This document shows positions 32,975 to 41,667 of a DNA stretch of 64,000 bases, piece by piece. The stretch is from assembly GCF_046237625.1 (NCBI RefSeq), contig NZ_CP143545.1:3844001-3908000 (forward strand), written 5' to 3'. Positions within the stretch are counted from its first letter, which is position 1; the number at the start of each line of letters is the position of its first letter. The DNA comes from Paraperibacillus esterisolvens. GTDB taxonomy: Bacteria; Bacillota; Bacilli; Bacillales; DSM-1321. The notes beneath the pieces were generated by a model, which saw only the letters and a program-made list of their open reading frames with translations, did no database searches and was not told where the DNA came from. A program made the translations under genes and the position numbers.

Positions 32975-34057
32975 TTATGGTCTGTCTTTCGCGTTCACTT
33001 TGGAGTTCAGCATTTTCAGGAGCGGCCGGTAATTGCCGCCGACGAGCCCTATTTTTTCTACAAAGATCTCGATAGCTACAACGAGTATGGTGATGAACAG
33101 CATGGCACCCCATACAGTGGACATTGAGAAGATGAATGCTGCCAGGCCGAATGATGCGGCCAGCGCGTAAATCAGGAGAACGGTCTGTTTATGTGTAAAG
33201 CCGATCCGCAGCAAGCAATGATGCAGATGGGATTTATCAGGCGCCGCAAGCGGCTGCTTGTTCACGATTCTTCTAATGATGGCGAAGAAAGTGTCGGATA
33301 TTGGTACACCGAGGATGATGATCGGCACTACCAAAGAGATGAAGGTTACATTCTTAAAGCCCATCAGGGACAGCACCGAGATGATGTATCCCAGGAACAA
33401 TGCCCCGGTATCTCCCATGAACACCTTTGCCGGGAAGAAGTTATATTTAAGGAAGCCTAATGTGCCGCCAGTAATAATCAATGCCGTGATGGCAACGAAC
33501 ATGTCGCCCTTGATCATCGCCATGCCGGAGATGCTGAGCAGGGCAAAGGTGGAAACACCGGCGGAAAGCCCGTCAAGTCCGTCAATAAGGTTAATGGCGT
33601 TGGTGATCCCGACGATCCAGATGATGGTGATCGGAATGCTGAACATCCCAAAGTCCAGCTGCCCGCCGAACGGCAGGTTGATGTATTCAACCTGAATACC
33701 GCCCCAGTATACAACAATCAGGGCTGCGGCAATCTGCCCGATCAGCTTGGTCCTGGCCTTCATTTCGTGGATATCATCCAGGAAGCCAAAGAGCACAATG
33801 ACGAAGGCTCCTACTAAAATGGCCGTCACATTATAATCATAGCCGTACGGTATATCAGGGTTCACGATCAGCATAACGGCGATAAAGCTGATGAAAATCG
33901 CAAGCCCCCCTGCCGAAGGCATGATTTTCGTGTGGACCTTGCGGCTATTAGGTTTGTCTGCCGCCCCCACTTTCAGCGCAAACCTGATGACTAATGGAGT
34001 AATAAGCAGCGATATAATTAAAGCGAGAGAGAAAGCTAACAGCAGCAAGTAATCCAC
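32975..34057 (-). CDS. tagO: UDP-GlcNAc:undecaprenyl-phosphate GlcNAc-1-phosphate transferase
   Basis: TagO (WecA/MraY family) makes undecaprenyl-PP-GlcNAc, the first lipid intermediate of wall teichoic acid and other wall polymers. The 360 residues show about ten membrane helices, the Mg-binding FGFLDDIHEMKAR (about 94-106), the NAINLIDGLDGLSAG loop (about 148-162) and VFMGDTGALFLGY (about 207-219). The length matches B. subtilis TagO. In B. subtilis it directly follows yvhJ; here 20 kb of sugar genes lie between. Confidence 0.96.
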   Translation of the reverse strand: MDYLLLLAFSLALIISLLITPLVIRFALKVGAADKPNSRKVHTKIMPSAGGLAIFISFIAVMLIVNPDIPYGYDYNVTAILVGAFVIVLFGFLDDIHEMKARTKLIGQIAAALIVVYWGGIQVEYINLPFGGQLDFGMFSIPITIIWIVGITNAINLIDGLDGLSAGVSTFALLSISGMAMIKGDMFVAITALIITGGTLGFLKYNFFPAKVFMGDTGALFLGYIISVLSLMGFKNVTFISLVVPIIILGVPISDTFFAIIRRIVNKQPLAAPDKSHLHHCLLRIGFTHKQTVLLIYALAASFGLAAFIFSMSTVWGAMLFITILVVAIEIFVEKIGLVGGNYRPLLKMLNSKVNAKDRP

Positions 34058-34575
34058 CTCTTTTCCTTTTCCAGTTTAAATGTATTTAAACAATTACCCA
34101 TTTTTTGAAATCTGTAACTTATTTGCATAATCTGGTCTTAATTCCCATTCTTCTTTGTGTCCTTAACTATACATTATAAAGTGTTTCTACAAATTTCTCC
34201 ACGAAAATTTTACAAAGACGATTATTTTGATGAGTTTTTCCTAACCCTGTCATATGTGCGTCATTTTTGTTATAGAAAACAGTCCAAATGACCCGGTAAA
34301 GCCGGCTTGCTAAATGGCTGAAGCTGTCAGTTTTACCTTTCCCGGGAGGCGGGGTATTATCCTTTGTGTGCCGGGGGGCAATTGGGAATCCACGGAATGA
34401 ACTCGGTCAGTATGAGAAACATGTTAATGGACGGCGGATATGCAGCTTATGAAGGACTTTTCACAGGCCTGGCAGCTCCTAAATGTCCTTCATTCACCTA
34501 GTAGTGGAATCACGTCCACCAATCCTTGTCGCATTAATTCCTTTAATGATAGACGATGTTTTCCCTTTAAAGGTT
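34058..34575. other. Intergenic region between tagA and tagO
   Basis: No gene is supported in these 518 bases. The AT-rich part near 34080-34260 probably carries the tagO promoter and leader. A perfect 9-base inverted repeat (ATGAAGGAC at 34449-34457, GTCCTTCAT at 34485-34493) lies downstream of tagA but lacks a T run, so it is an unlikely terminator. Confidence 0.5.
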
Positions 34576-35307
34576 TCACATTTTCCTGCTTTTTGCCACC
34601 CGCACCAGAAACCTTGGGATGGCGAGCATCCTTCTCCACCTGGATGGCTGTTCGAGCAGGCGGTACAGCCACTCGGCATGGTACTTTTTCCATAGCGGCG
34701 GGGCACCCTTCAGTTCGCCGCCCAGTATGTCAAAGCAGCCTCCCACTCCCATGAACAAGCCTTTTTTAAACTTGCCCTGATGCAGGGCGATCCACTTCTC
34801 CTGACGCGGGGCACCGGTCGCCACAAAGATGAGGTCCGGCTCGAGGCTTGCGATTTCGGAAGCAAGAGCATCCTTCTCCACATCAAAAAAGCCGTGATGC
34901 CAGCCTGCCAGAATCAATCCCGGATATTCCGTTTTCACCTTTTCTGCCGCTCTCTTCACCACATGTTCCTGGGCACCGAGCATATAGACCTTGAGTCCGT
35001 TGGCATCAGCAAGTGTAAATAAGTCGAGCATTGTCTCAAAGCCGGTGATCCGCTCCTGCAGCGGCTGCTTCAGCATTCTGGAAGCTACGATGATTCCTAT
35101 GCCATCCGGCACGATGTAATCGGCATGATTAATATTTATTCTGTATTCGGGATCATGGACGGCAAGCTCAACAATTTCAGGATTGGCCGTCACGATGAAG
35201 GTCTTTTCTCCGTTCATGATTCTTGGTTTCAGTCTTTTATTGATAAAGTCCACTCTCGTTCCGCCTGTAAAGGGGATGCCGAGTATTTCAACTTGCTGAT
35301 TCTCCAT
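34576..35307 (-). CDS. tagA: TagA, N-acetylmannosaminyltransferase
   Basis: TagA (WecG/CpsF family, GT26) adds ManNAc to undecaprenyl-PP-GlcNAc, the first committed step of wall teichoic acid. The 243 residues include FIVTANPEIVELA (conserved Thr/Asn, about 38-50), the Asp in HADYIVPDGIGIV (about 61-73), and the GAPRQEKWI block (about 169-177). The C terminus is basic and helical (EQPSRWRRMLAIPRFL), as in the membrane-docking tail of the family. Confidence 0.95.
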   Translation of the reverse strand: MENQQVEILGIPFTGGTRVDFINKRLKPRIMNGEKTFIVTANPEIVELAVHDPEYRININHADYIVPDGIGIIVASRMLKQPLQERITGFETMLDLFTLADANGLKVYMLGAQEHVVKRAAEKVKTEYPGLILAGWHHGFFDVEKDALASEIASLEPDLIFVATGAPRQEKWIALHQGKFKKGLFMGVGGCFDILGGELKGAPPLWKKYHAEWLYRLLEQPSRWRRMLAIPRFLVRVAKSRKM

Positions 35308-35376
35308 GGTTTTCAGTCCTTCGACACGGTTTTATCCTGTCAATTATAGTATGCCTTCCTTAACAATCCCTTAATG

Positions 35377-35405
35377 CAAAAAGGGGCCTCCATAGGAAGC
35401 ACCCT
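35377..35405 (-). terminator. Terminator after tagH
   Basis: On the minus strand GGGTGCTTCC pairs, with small mismatches, with GGAGGCCCC and runs into TTTTT just after the tagH stop. Confidence 0.7.
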
Positions 35406-35408
35406 GAT

Positions 35409-36218
35409 TTATGATTGAACCGCTTCTATTCTCTGGCTCTGCTTCTGGATGGCATCCTCGCGGAATTTCTTCTGTTCGGCAGGTGTCATGGCTTTATAGC
35501 GCTTGAGGAATTCCTCATATTGCGGTACCACTTCCTCTGTTGTTCCGAATGCTTTGATTTCTCCGTATTCCAGCCAAAGTACCTTCGTGCAGAAGGTTTT
35601 GATCTGGTGGATGGCATGGCTGACAAAGAAAATGGTCTTTCCTTCATCGCGGAAGCTGAACATTTTGCTCTTGCTCTTTTCAGCAAAAGCCTGGTCCCCA
35701 ACAGACAGAGCCTCGTCAATCACAAGGATATCGGGGTCAACCGTCACGGAAATGGCAAAGCCAAGGCGGGATTTCATACCGCTCGAGTATTTTTTCACCG
35801 GCTGATCGATGAACTTGCCGATATCGGCAAATTCGATGATTTCCGGCTCAAGCTTCTCGATTTCCTTTTTGCTGAAGCCGAGCATCAAGCATTTGAGCTC
35901 GATGTTCTCACGGCCTGTCAGGTTATTGTTCAGGCCGGAAGCAATGGCAATCAGGGAGGTCTGCCCCACTGTTTCTATGTTCCCGCTTGTCGGGGGCATG
36001 ACGCCGGAAATGATGTTGGACAGAGTCGATTTTCCTGAGCCGTTCACGCCGACAAGGCCGATGACATCCCCTTTTTGGGCGGTGAAGCTGATGTTTTGCA
36101 GCGCATAGAAGTCCTCACCGTAGCCGCTCGGAAGCAGGATGTCGAGCAGCTTCTCTGTTGCCTTGCTGTGCATTTTATATTTTTTATATACATTTTCTAC
36201 TTTAACTGTTGTTGTCAT
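35409..36218 (-). CDS. tagH: Teichoic acid export ABC ATPase
   Basis: TagH powers flipping of the finished polymer through TagG. The 269 residues hold Walker A GVNGSGKST (about 57-65), signature YSSGMKSRLGFA (about 142-153), Walker B ILVIDEALS (about 163-171) and the switch His in FVSHAIHQ. The size is like S. aureus TarH (about 264); B. subtilis 168 TagH carries an extra C-terminal region and is nearly twice as long. It follows tagG by 15 bases. Confidence 0.95.
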   Translation of the reverse strand: MTTTVKVENVYKKYKMHSKATEKLLDILLPSGYGEDFYALQNISFTAQKGDVIGLVGVNGSGKSTLSNIISGVMPPTSGNIETVGQTSLIAIASGLNNNLTGRENIELKCLMLGFSKKEIEKLEPEIIEFADIGKFIDQPVKKYSSGMKSRLGFAISVTVDPDILVIDEALSVGDQAFAEKSKSKMFSFRDEGKTIFFVSHAIHQIKTFCTKVLWLEYGEIKAFGTTEEVVPQYEEFLKRYKAMTPAEQKKFREDAIQKQSQRIEAVQS

Positions 36219-36233
36219 AAGTTCACTTCCATT

Positions 36234-37046
36234 TTATAGATAATCAACAAAATGGTTTCTGAATTTCACATGAAGTGCCGAACCGATAGCTAGCAGCACA
36301 AGTGTGATTACCCAGAAATAACCGGTGTACTGCAGATGCTCAAGAAAATACCAGCCTTGTCCAAGCATGGCTGAGCGATAGCCTTCGACAATGTAGTAAA
36401 AAGGATTAAGTTCCAAGAGATAATTATACTTGAAGTCATACGGCGCCCATAAAAGCGGCGTCAGATATAACAGAACACGGATGATGGACTGAACCACCAT
36501 CTGTACATCCCTCACGATTGTGGCAAGTGTGGATGTGATTAATGAAAGGGCCACTAAAAAGACAAGCAGCGCAAACATATAATAAGGCAGTGATAGGAAA
36601 TAGACAGTAAACTTAAATTCCGTAAACTGCAGAATCACCGTGATCACGCCAACCAGCATCAAATGCTGATAAAACTTGCTCATTATGACATAACTTGGGA
36701 TGACGCTCATTGGAAAGCTCATTTTAGATATAAAATTGATCCGGGTATAAATCGACTTCGATGCTTCGAGGACGGCCGGATTGATGAAAAACCAGACAAC
36801 AATCCCGGAAATGAGCCAGTAAATGAATGGCACTCCCTGGACCAAGTCGTTTCCTGGCCGCGCCTTGTGGATTCCCAATCCAAAAACAAACCAGTAAATG
36901 GCAATCTGGATCATCGGGTTGATGATCTCCCAGAGCATCCCGAGGTAATGGTTGCTGTTCGCACTTTTCAGTTCAAACATAGAAAGCCTGCGAATTAAAT
37001 AAAAACAGCTGATCTGTTCCTTAATTACTTTAAACATTGAAATCAT
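36234..37046 (-). CDS. tagG: Teichoic acid export ABC permease
   Basis: TagG is the membrane half of the ABC-2-type exporter with TagH. The 270 residues have six membrane helices and a cytosolic N terminus with IRRLSMFELKSANSNHYLG, typical of O-antigen/teichoic acid exporters. GGAAGG lies six bases before the ATG. The 138-base gap upstream separates it from tagB. Confidence 0.94.
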   Translation of the reverse strand: MISMFKVIKEQISCFYLIRRLSMFELKSANSNHYLGMLWEIINPMIQIAIYWFVFGLGIHKARPGNDLVQGVPFIYWLISGIVVWFFINPAVLEASKSIYTRINFISKMSFPMSVIPSYVIMSKFYQHLMLVGVITVILQFTEFKFTVYFLSLPYYMFALLVFLVALSLITSTLATIVRDVQMVVQSIIRVLLYLTPLLWAPYDFKYNYLLELNPFYYIVEGYRSAMLGQGWYFLEHLQYTGYFWVITLVLLAIGSALHVKFRNHFVDYL

Positions 37047-37184
37047 GTTGTACCTTCCCGCACATAGATTACATCAGGCGCACCGCATGGCGCGCTGACA
37101 CTAAATAATAGCTCCGGACTCTGCTTAGTCCGGGCAAGCACCACCATTTATTATAGTACACATTAATTCTGTCATCAAATTCTT

Positions 37185-38393
37185 CTACATAACGCCTCTC
37201 TGCCGTTCGGCAGCTGCGCCCTTTTCAAGATAATCGATGAGTTTGCTGCTGGATTTCCCGGTGGAATATTTATTCCATTTTCTTGAAAAGCTCCTGACAG
37301 CCTCCAGGTCAAACTGCGCTCTCTTAATGACTTCCGCAAGCTCCCTTGTATCGGAAACAACAGGCCCGGGAACCATAGTCTCATACTCCTCCCACAGACC
37401 TCTGTCACGTGTATATTCCTCCAGATCGTAAGCAAAGAAGAGCATCGGCTTTTGGAGCAGCGAATACTCGTACGGAATGGAAGAATAATCGGAAATGAGG
37501 ATGTCAGTGACCAGGAGAAGTTCATTGATATGCTTTCCGGAAGATGTGAAATCATAGACAAAGCCGGGATATTCTCTTTCATAGTCGACTGTCTTTTGGA
37601 CAGCGGGATGAAGCTTGAGCAAAAGCACATACTCCTGGCCCAGCTCCCGCTTCATTAGTTCGATATCGAGCATCAGCTTGAACTCGTCAAGCTCATTGTC
37701 ACGGTAGGTCGGTGCATACAGAATCGTTTTTTTGCCCTGAATATCCTTATATTCTGCTTTAAAATCAGCAATGATTCCATCCTTCAGGCTTTCATCAAAA
37801 AAGAAGTCCGTTCTTGGGATCCCGGTTCTCAGGAAATTCTCCTGGGGAAGGCCGAATGCCTCCGTAAAAATACGGACCATTGCATCCGAGCCGACAACAA
37901 CCCGGTCGAATTTTTTATAGACACCTAAAAAACGCTGGTTTGCACGTCTGCTCCTGTTCTTGATGGATTCATCGTGAAGCCCGAACTTCTTGATGGCCCC
38001 CGCAGCATGCCACAGCTGGATCACTTCGGTGCCCGGCTTCAGGATAGCTGCAGCCAGGATTCCGTAGTAGTTGTCCACAATCACATGCCGGGCTGTTGCC
38101 AGATGATAAACCGACTGAAACAGCGCCTTAGGGCTCCTCGACTCAAACGGCACAACCGTTTCGCTGCCATAATCGGCCCGAAACACGTCAAAAGCGCGTC
38201 CTTTGCATAAGAATACCGCTTCCTGCTCAGGAGTGCGCTTTTTCAATTGTTCATACACATACCTTGTATTGTCCCCAAATGAAACCATGAAGACTGTTTT
38301 GTTTTTTTGTGGAAGGATTCTGCACAGAATGAATATCATTTTGACCATGGATAGATACAGCGTGATGGCAATTTCCCTAACCATTGTGGACAT
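37185..38393 (-). CDS. tagB: TagB-like CDP-glycerol glycerophosphotransferase (primase)
   Basis: TagB adds the first glycerol phosphate to the lipid-linked disaccharide made by TagO and TagA. The C-terminal glycerophosphotransferase domain shows LWHAAGAIKKFGLH, ILYAPTYRDNE and LISDYSSIPYEYSLL with the catalytic His/Asp contexts of the family. The size (402 residues) is near that of TagB (381), not of TagF polymerases. The start is uncertain: GTG at 38405, ATG at 38393 and ATG at 38384 are all open; 38393 has a GAGTGA stretch about nine bases upstream. All overlap the end of tagD. Confidence 0.87.
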   Translation of the reverse strand: MSTMVREIAITLYLSMVKMIFILCRILPQKNKTVFMVSFGDNTRYVYEQLKKRTPEQEAVFLCKGRAFDVFRADYGSETVVPFESRSPKALFQSVYHLATARHVIVDNYYGILAAAILKPGTEVIQLWHAAGAIKKFGLHDESIKNRSRRANQRFLGVYKKFDRVVVGSDAMVRIFTEAFGLPQENFLRTGIPRTDFFFDESLKDGIIADFKAEYKDIQGKKTILYAPTYRDNELDEFKLMLDIELMKRELGQEYVLLLKLHPAVQKTVDYEREYPGFVYDFTSSGKHINELLLVTDILISDYSSIPYEYSLLQKPMLFFAYDLEEYTRDRGLWEEYETMVPGPVVSDTRELAEVIKRAQFDLEAVRSFSRKWNKYSTGKSSSKLIDYLEKGAAAERQRGVM

Positions 38394-38775
38394 AATGCAG
38401 ATCACTCTTTATTTTTGACGTGGATACACCTACTGTGCGGGGCAGATAAACGACCTCACAGTACTCCTTCAGGAAGTCAAAATGCCCTTTCCAGTCATCA
38501 CCCATCACAAAGATATCTATTTTATGGTCAAGCACATCCTGGATTTTTTGATCCCAGGTCGCCTCAGGTATCACTTCATCCACCATGCGCAGATTCTCCA
38601 GAATCAGTTTCCGGTTCTCATAGCTGTGATAGGCATCCTTGCCTTTTCCAGCATTGAATTCATCTGTTGAAACCGCCACAACCAGATAGTCGCCAAGCGC
38701 TTTGGCGCGGTTCAGCAGATTAATATGCCCCGGGTGGAGCAGATCGAACGTTCCGTAAGTCAGTACCTTCTTCAT
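38377..38775 (-). CDS. tagD: Glycerol-3-phosphate cytidylyltransferase
   Basis: TagD makes CDP-glycerol, the donor for TagB and TagF. The 132 residues fit the small nucleotidyltransferase family exactly: GTFDLLHPGHINLL (HxGH motif, about 8-21), STDEFNAGKGKDA, and VYLPRTVGVSTSKIK (RTxGISTT-like, about 112-126). The final codons overlap the start of tagB. Confidence 0.96.
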   Translation of the reverse strand: MKKVLTYGTFDLLHPGHINLLNRAKALGDYLVVAVSTDEFNAGKGKDAYHSYENRKLILENLRMVDEVIPEATWDQKIQDVLDHKIDIFVMGDDWKGHFDFLKEYCEVVYLPRTVGVSTSKIKSDLHYVHNG

Positions 38776-38837
38776 CGTTTCTCAACTCCTCGCTGTAATG
38801 TACTTTTTATCTAACAATCTATTTTTTCTAACATGGT

Positions 38838-38978
38838 CAAAAAGGCTGACTTTGCTCCAGGCACTCGCGGACCTTAGGGGCGGGCGGTGAGCCTCCTCGT
38901 CTTCGCCTGCGGGGTCTCACCTGTCCCGCATATCCCGCAAGGAGTCTCGCGCCTTCCGCTCCAATCAACCTTGTTTAA
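38838..38978. repeat. Dispersed element B, copy 2
   Basis: Read on the minus strand it runs GGTTGATTGGAGCGGAAGGC, GCGAGACTCCTTGCGGGA, AGACCCCGCAGGCGAAGACG, AGGAGGCTCACCGCCCGCCC and ends GAGTGCCTGGAGC plus TCAGCCTT. It is the most complete of the three copies in the window and lies between two teichoic acid units. Confidence 0.78.
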
Positions 38979-39193
38979 TCATAAAGTCACCTTACAGACA
39001 TTTATAAAAAACCACTCTGTGTTAATAAATCATTCTATTAAATTAGTAATGTTATGGTTATAGTCATTCAACACATTATATATCCAAAGGGTGATTAATT
39101 CAAACCCTAAAAGCTTCCTGTCATGGGGGACACTGGCTCTGGCTGGAGAGCCATTTTCAGGGCCTTATCTACCGTCCCGTCCCTCTTTCCCGC

Positions 39194-39230
39194 AAAAAGG
39201 GAAATGGGCGTACACACCCATTCCCCTTTT
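39194..39230 (-). terminator. Terminator after the GT2-TagF fusion
   Basis: On the minus strand GGGGAATGGG pairs with CCCATTTCCC (one mismatch) around an 8-base loop and runs into TTTTT. Confidence 0.78.
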
Positions 39231-39317
39231 CAGCAAGGGCTGTTCTGGAATTGAACAAGCTTTCGTTTCAGTATATTAGACGGAGCGGGTCCGGATTAAG
39301 TTACACTTTTTCCGGAA

Positions 39318-41621
39318 TTATTTTTCGATCAGTGTCTGGACGAAACGTTTGGCTGAGTTTCCGTCCTGATGGTCGAAGAATTTATCCTTGAATGCCTTGA
39401 TCTGATCCATGTCAAAATGGCCTCCGCGGACTGCCTCAATGATGCCGTCTGTAGTGGTGACGATCGGTCCGGGCACAAAGCTTTCATAGTCATAGTAGAA
39501 GCCCCGGTCCTGGAGATAGTCTTCCAGGTCATAGGCGTAAAAGATCATCGGGCGCTCTAGCAGGGCATATTCGAATACAAGGGACGAATAATCCGAAATC
39601 AGGACATCTGTAATAGAAAGAACATTGCTGATGTCGTTGGCACTCATATCCATGACGAAATCGCGTGCTTCTTCCGGGATATCGAGCTTTTTGGTGACGG
39701 ATGGATGGAGCTTCAGCACCAATACATATTCATCACCAAGTTCTTTGACCATCTGTACAAGGTCGAGCTTGATTTTAAAGCTCGAGCGCTTGCCCGGACC
39801 GCCGCGGAATGTCGGCGCATAGGTGATGACTTTTTTATCAATCAGCTTTGGGTATGTGCCGTAATAAGTTTCACGTACATGACCGACCGCATCCTGATTA
39901 AAGAAGAAATCGGTCCTTGGCAGCCCCAGCGGATAGATATCCTTTTCGGGCAGACCGAACGCTTCGGCATAATGCGGGACAATTTCCTGGCTGGTTACGA
40001 CAGCCTTTGTGTAAAAGCTGTGAGCCTGGTTTTCGAATTCCCTCGTATTACTCTCAAGATATCCTACTGCGCTGTGGCCGAACTTCTTGAAGGCCCCGGC
40101 AGCATGCCAGGTCTGGATGACATCCGTTCCCTTCCGCACGCCAAGCTTGTACAGCGGGCGGTAATAATCATCAAGAAGGACGTATCTGGATGTGGCAATA
40201 TCGAAATACAATTTGCAGAACTCGGTGAAAGAACGCTTCTTTTTAAAATAGCCCTTTATTTCATAATCCGGGCGTTCGATTGCCAGTTCTTCATATATAT
40301 ATTTGAAGCTGTCCCCCAGCTTATTGAACTTATTGGTGGCAAAAGTAATTTTCTTCTTTACTGGCAGCAGTTTCGCCAGCGGGTAAACGATCCTGCGGGC
40401 AGCGGCTGTCTTGACCATCCGCTTGGTGTCCTTGATTTTCATGCGCCGTGCATGGGCAGAGAGCGGGCCGCTGCTGTTTCTTCGCGCCGCTTTCCTGGCA
40501 GCCTTGAAGGATGCGCCTTTCTTGGAACTCTCATGCATTTGAATCGCCCCGGGATTAATGACCTGGAACAGATAGCGGATGACCTTCAGATGGGCCTTCC
40601 TCCCCCTCGGCCTGAGCATTGTATAGCGGTCCGCCACTTCAATAGTAAGAACACGGTGCAGAAGCGGCAGTTCATTGATCAGCCGGAGTGGCAAAGAACG
40701 CAGCCATTCCAGGACAAGGGAGAAGCTTTTTTGCTGCTGCTCTTCATTCTTAGCAGCAAGTGCGCTCCGGAGGGCCGGCCAGATATCATGGGAGATGATC
40801 CGATGATAGTAGCTTCTCCGCAGGAAAAAGCCTGAAGATTTATTCGGTACAAGATCTGTCCACAGCTGATCGGAGAGCTTAAGGCTTTTAAAGATGTCAG
40901 TCAGAACCTTGACAGAATCCACATTCACCATCTGGCTCAGGGATGTGTTGGTGTCCGTTTCACGGGCACGGTAGTTGTAGATGATTTTGTCGACGGTAAA
41001 CATCTTCTTCGCCCGCAGATATGCCTCGATGACAAACGGCTGATCCTCTGTTACATGAATTCCTCTAGGGAAGCGGATCGTGTCGATCAGGCTGCGTCTA
41101 TACAGCTTATTGCATGGTCCGAGTGAATAGAGAAGCTCAGGATTGCGGACAAGATTCTTTGCCCCGGGACGGTACACGCCATTGTGAAGATGGCTCAGTA
41201 TGTACCAGGTTTCCTTGCTGTTAAAGCTCAGGGATGTTCCGGTAACGATATCTGCCTGCTCATCGATGGCTGCACCATACATGGTTTCCAGTGCATCGAG
41301 CGGCAGGGTGTCATCTGAGTCGACAAAGCTGACGAACTCCCCGCGGGCGGCGTCCAGTCCATTGTTCCTGGCAGCTCCCGGGCCGGAATTCTCCTGTTTC
41401 ATGAAGACGATGTTCCCGTGTTTTGCTGCATAATCCCTGATGATATCAGGGCTGCTGTCACTGGAACCATCGTCAACGAGAATGATTTCAATTCCCTGAA
41501 GAGTCTGGTTCAATAGGGAATTCAGCGTTTCTTCTATATATTCCTCTACATTATAAACAGGGATGATGACGCTGACTTTAATATTTTCTAGGTATGGCTT
41601 AGTAATGATTTGAAGCTGCAT
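39318..41621 (-). CDS. GT2 glycosyltransferase fused to TagF-type polyol phosphate polymerase
   Basis: A 767-residue two-domain protein. Residues 15-230 form a GT2 domain: VSVIIPVYNVEEYIEETL, VDDGSSDSS, ARNNGLDAARGEFVSFVDSDD (split: GEFVSFVDSDD). After a basic linker (about 370-415, KKGASFKAARKAARR) the C-terminal part (about 420-767) is a CDP-glycerol glycerophosphotransferase domain with TWHAAGAFKKFGHS, ITYAPTFRGG and LISDYSSLVFEYALLERP. The fusion suggests one enzyme that both extends a polyol phosphate chain and adds or primes a sugar, as in GgaB-like proteins. It is last in the tarI-tarJ unit. GAGGAG precedes the ATG. Confidence 0.88.
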   Translation of the reverse strand: MQLQIITKPYLENIKVSVIIPVYNVEEYIEETLNSLLNQTLQGIEIILVDDGSSDSSPDIIRDYAAKHGNIVFMKQENSGPGAARNNGLDAARGEFVSFVDSDDTLPLDALETMYGAAIDEQADIVTGTSLSFNSKETWYILSHLHNGVYRPGAKNLVRNPELLYSLGPCNKLYRRSLIDTIRFPRGIHVTEDQPFVIEAYLRAKKMFTVDKIIYNYRARETDTNTSLSQMVNVDSVKVLTDIFKSLKLSDQLWTDLVPNKSSGFFLRRSYYHRIISHDIWPALRSALAAKNEEQQQKSFSLVLEWLRSLPLRLINELPLLHRVLTIEVADRYTMLRPRGRKAHLKVIRYLFQVINPGAIQMHESSKKGASFKAARKAARRNSSGPLSAHARRMKIKDTKRMVKTAAARRIVYPLAKLLPVKKKITFATNKFNKLGDSFKYIYEELAIERPDYEIKGYFKKKRSFTEFCKLYFDIATSRYVLLDDYYRPLYKLGVRKGTDVIQTWHAAGAFKKFGHSAVGYLESNTREFENQAHSFYTKAVVTSQEIVPHYAEAFGLPEKDIYPLGLPRTDFFFNQDAVGHVRETYYGTYPKLIDKKVITYAPTFRGGPGKRSSFKIKLDLVQMVKELGDEYVLVLKLHPSVTKKLDIPEEARDFVMDMSANDISNVLSITDVLISDYSSLVFEYALLERPMIFYAYDLEDYLQDRGFYYDYESFVPGPIVTTTDGIIEAVRGGHFDMDQIKAFKDKFFDHQDGNSAKRFVQTLIEK

Positions 41622-41667
41622 GTTGACTAACTCCTCTATCCATAGGAAATGTCCGTTTCAACGTTAC

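Larger units (their letters stand above)
38776..39317. other. Intergenic region between tagF fusion and tagD
   Basis: This 542-base gap holds the tagD promoter region (AT-rich, 38800-38840 and 38980-39090), a copy of element B and GGGACA-type palindromic sequence near 39120-39190, and the terminator of the fusion gene. No gene is supported. Confidence 0.6.

Noticed and set aside
34449..34493. Terminator after tagA
   Set aside because: The 9-base inverted repeat is perfect but has a 27-base loop and no T run on the minus strand.
39705..40835. Plus-strand 376-codon frame opposite the GT2-TagF fusion
   Set aside because: Shadow frame; the minus-strand protein has all conserved motifs of both domains.
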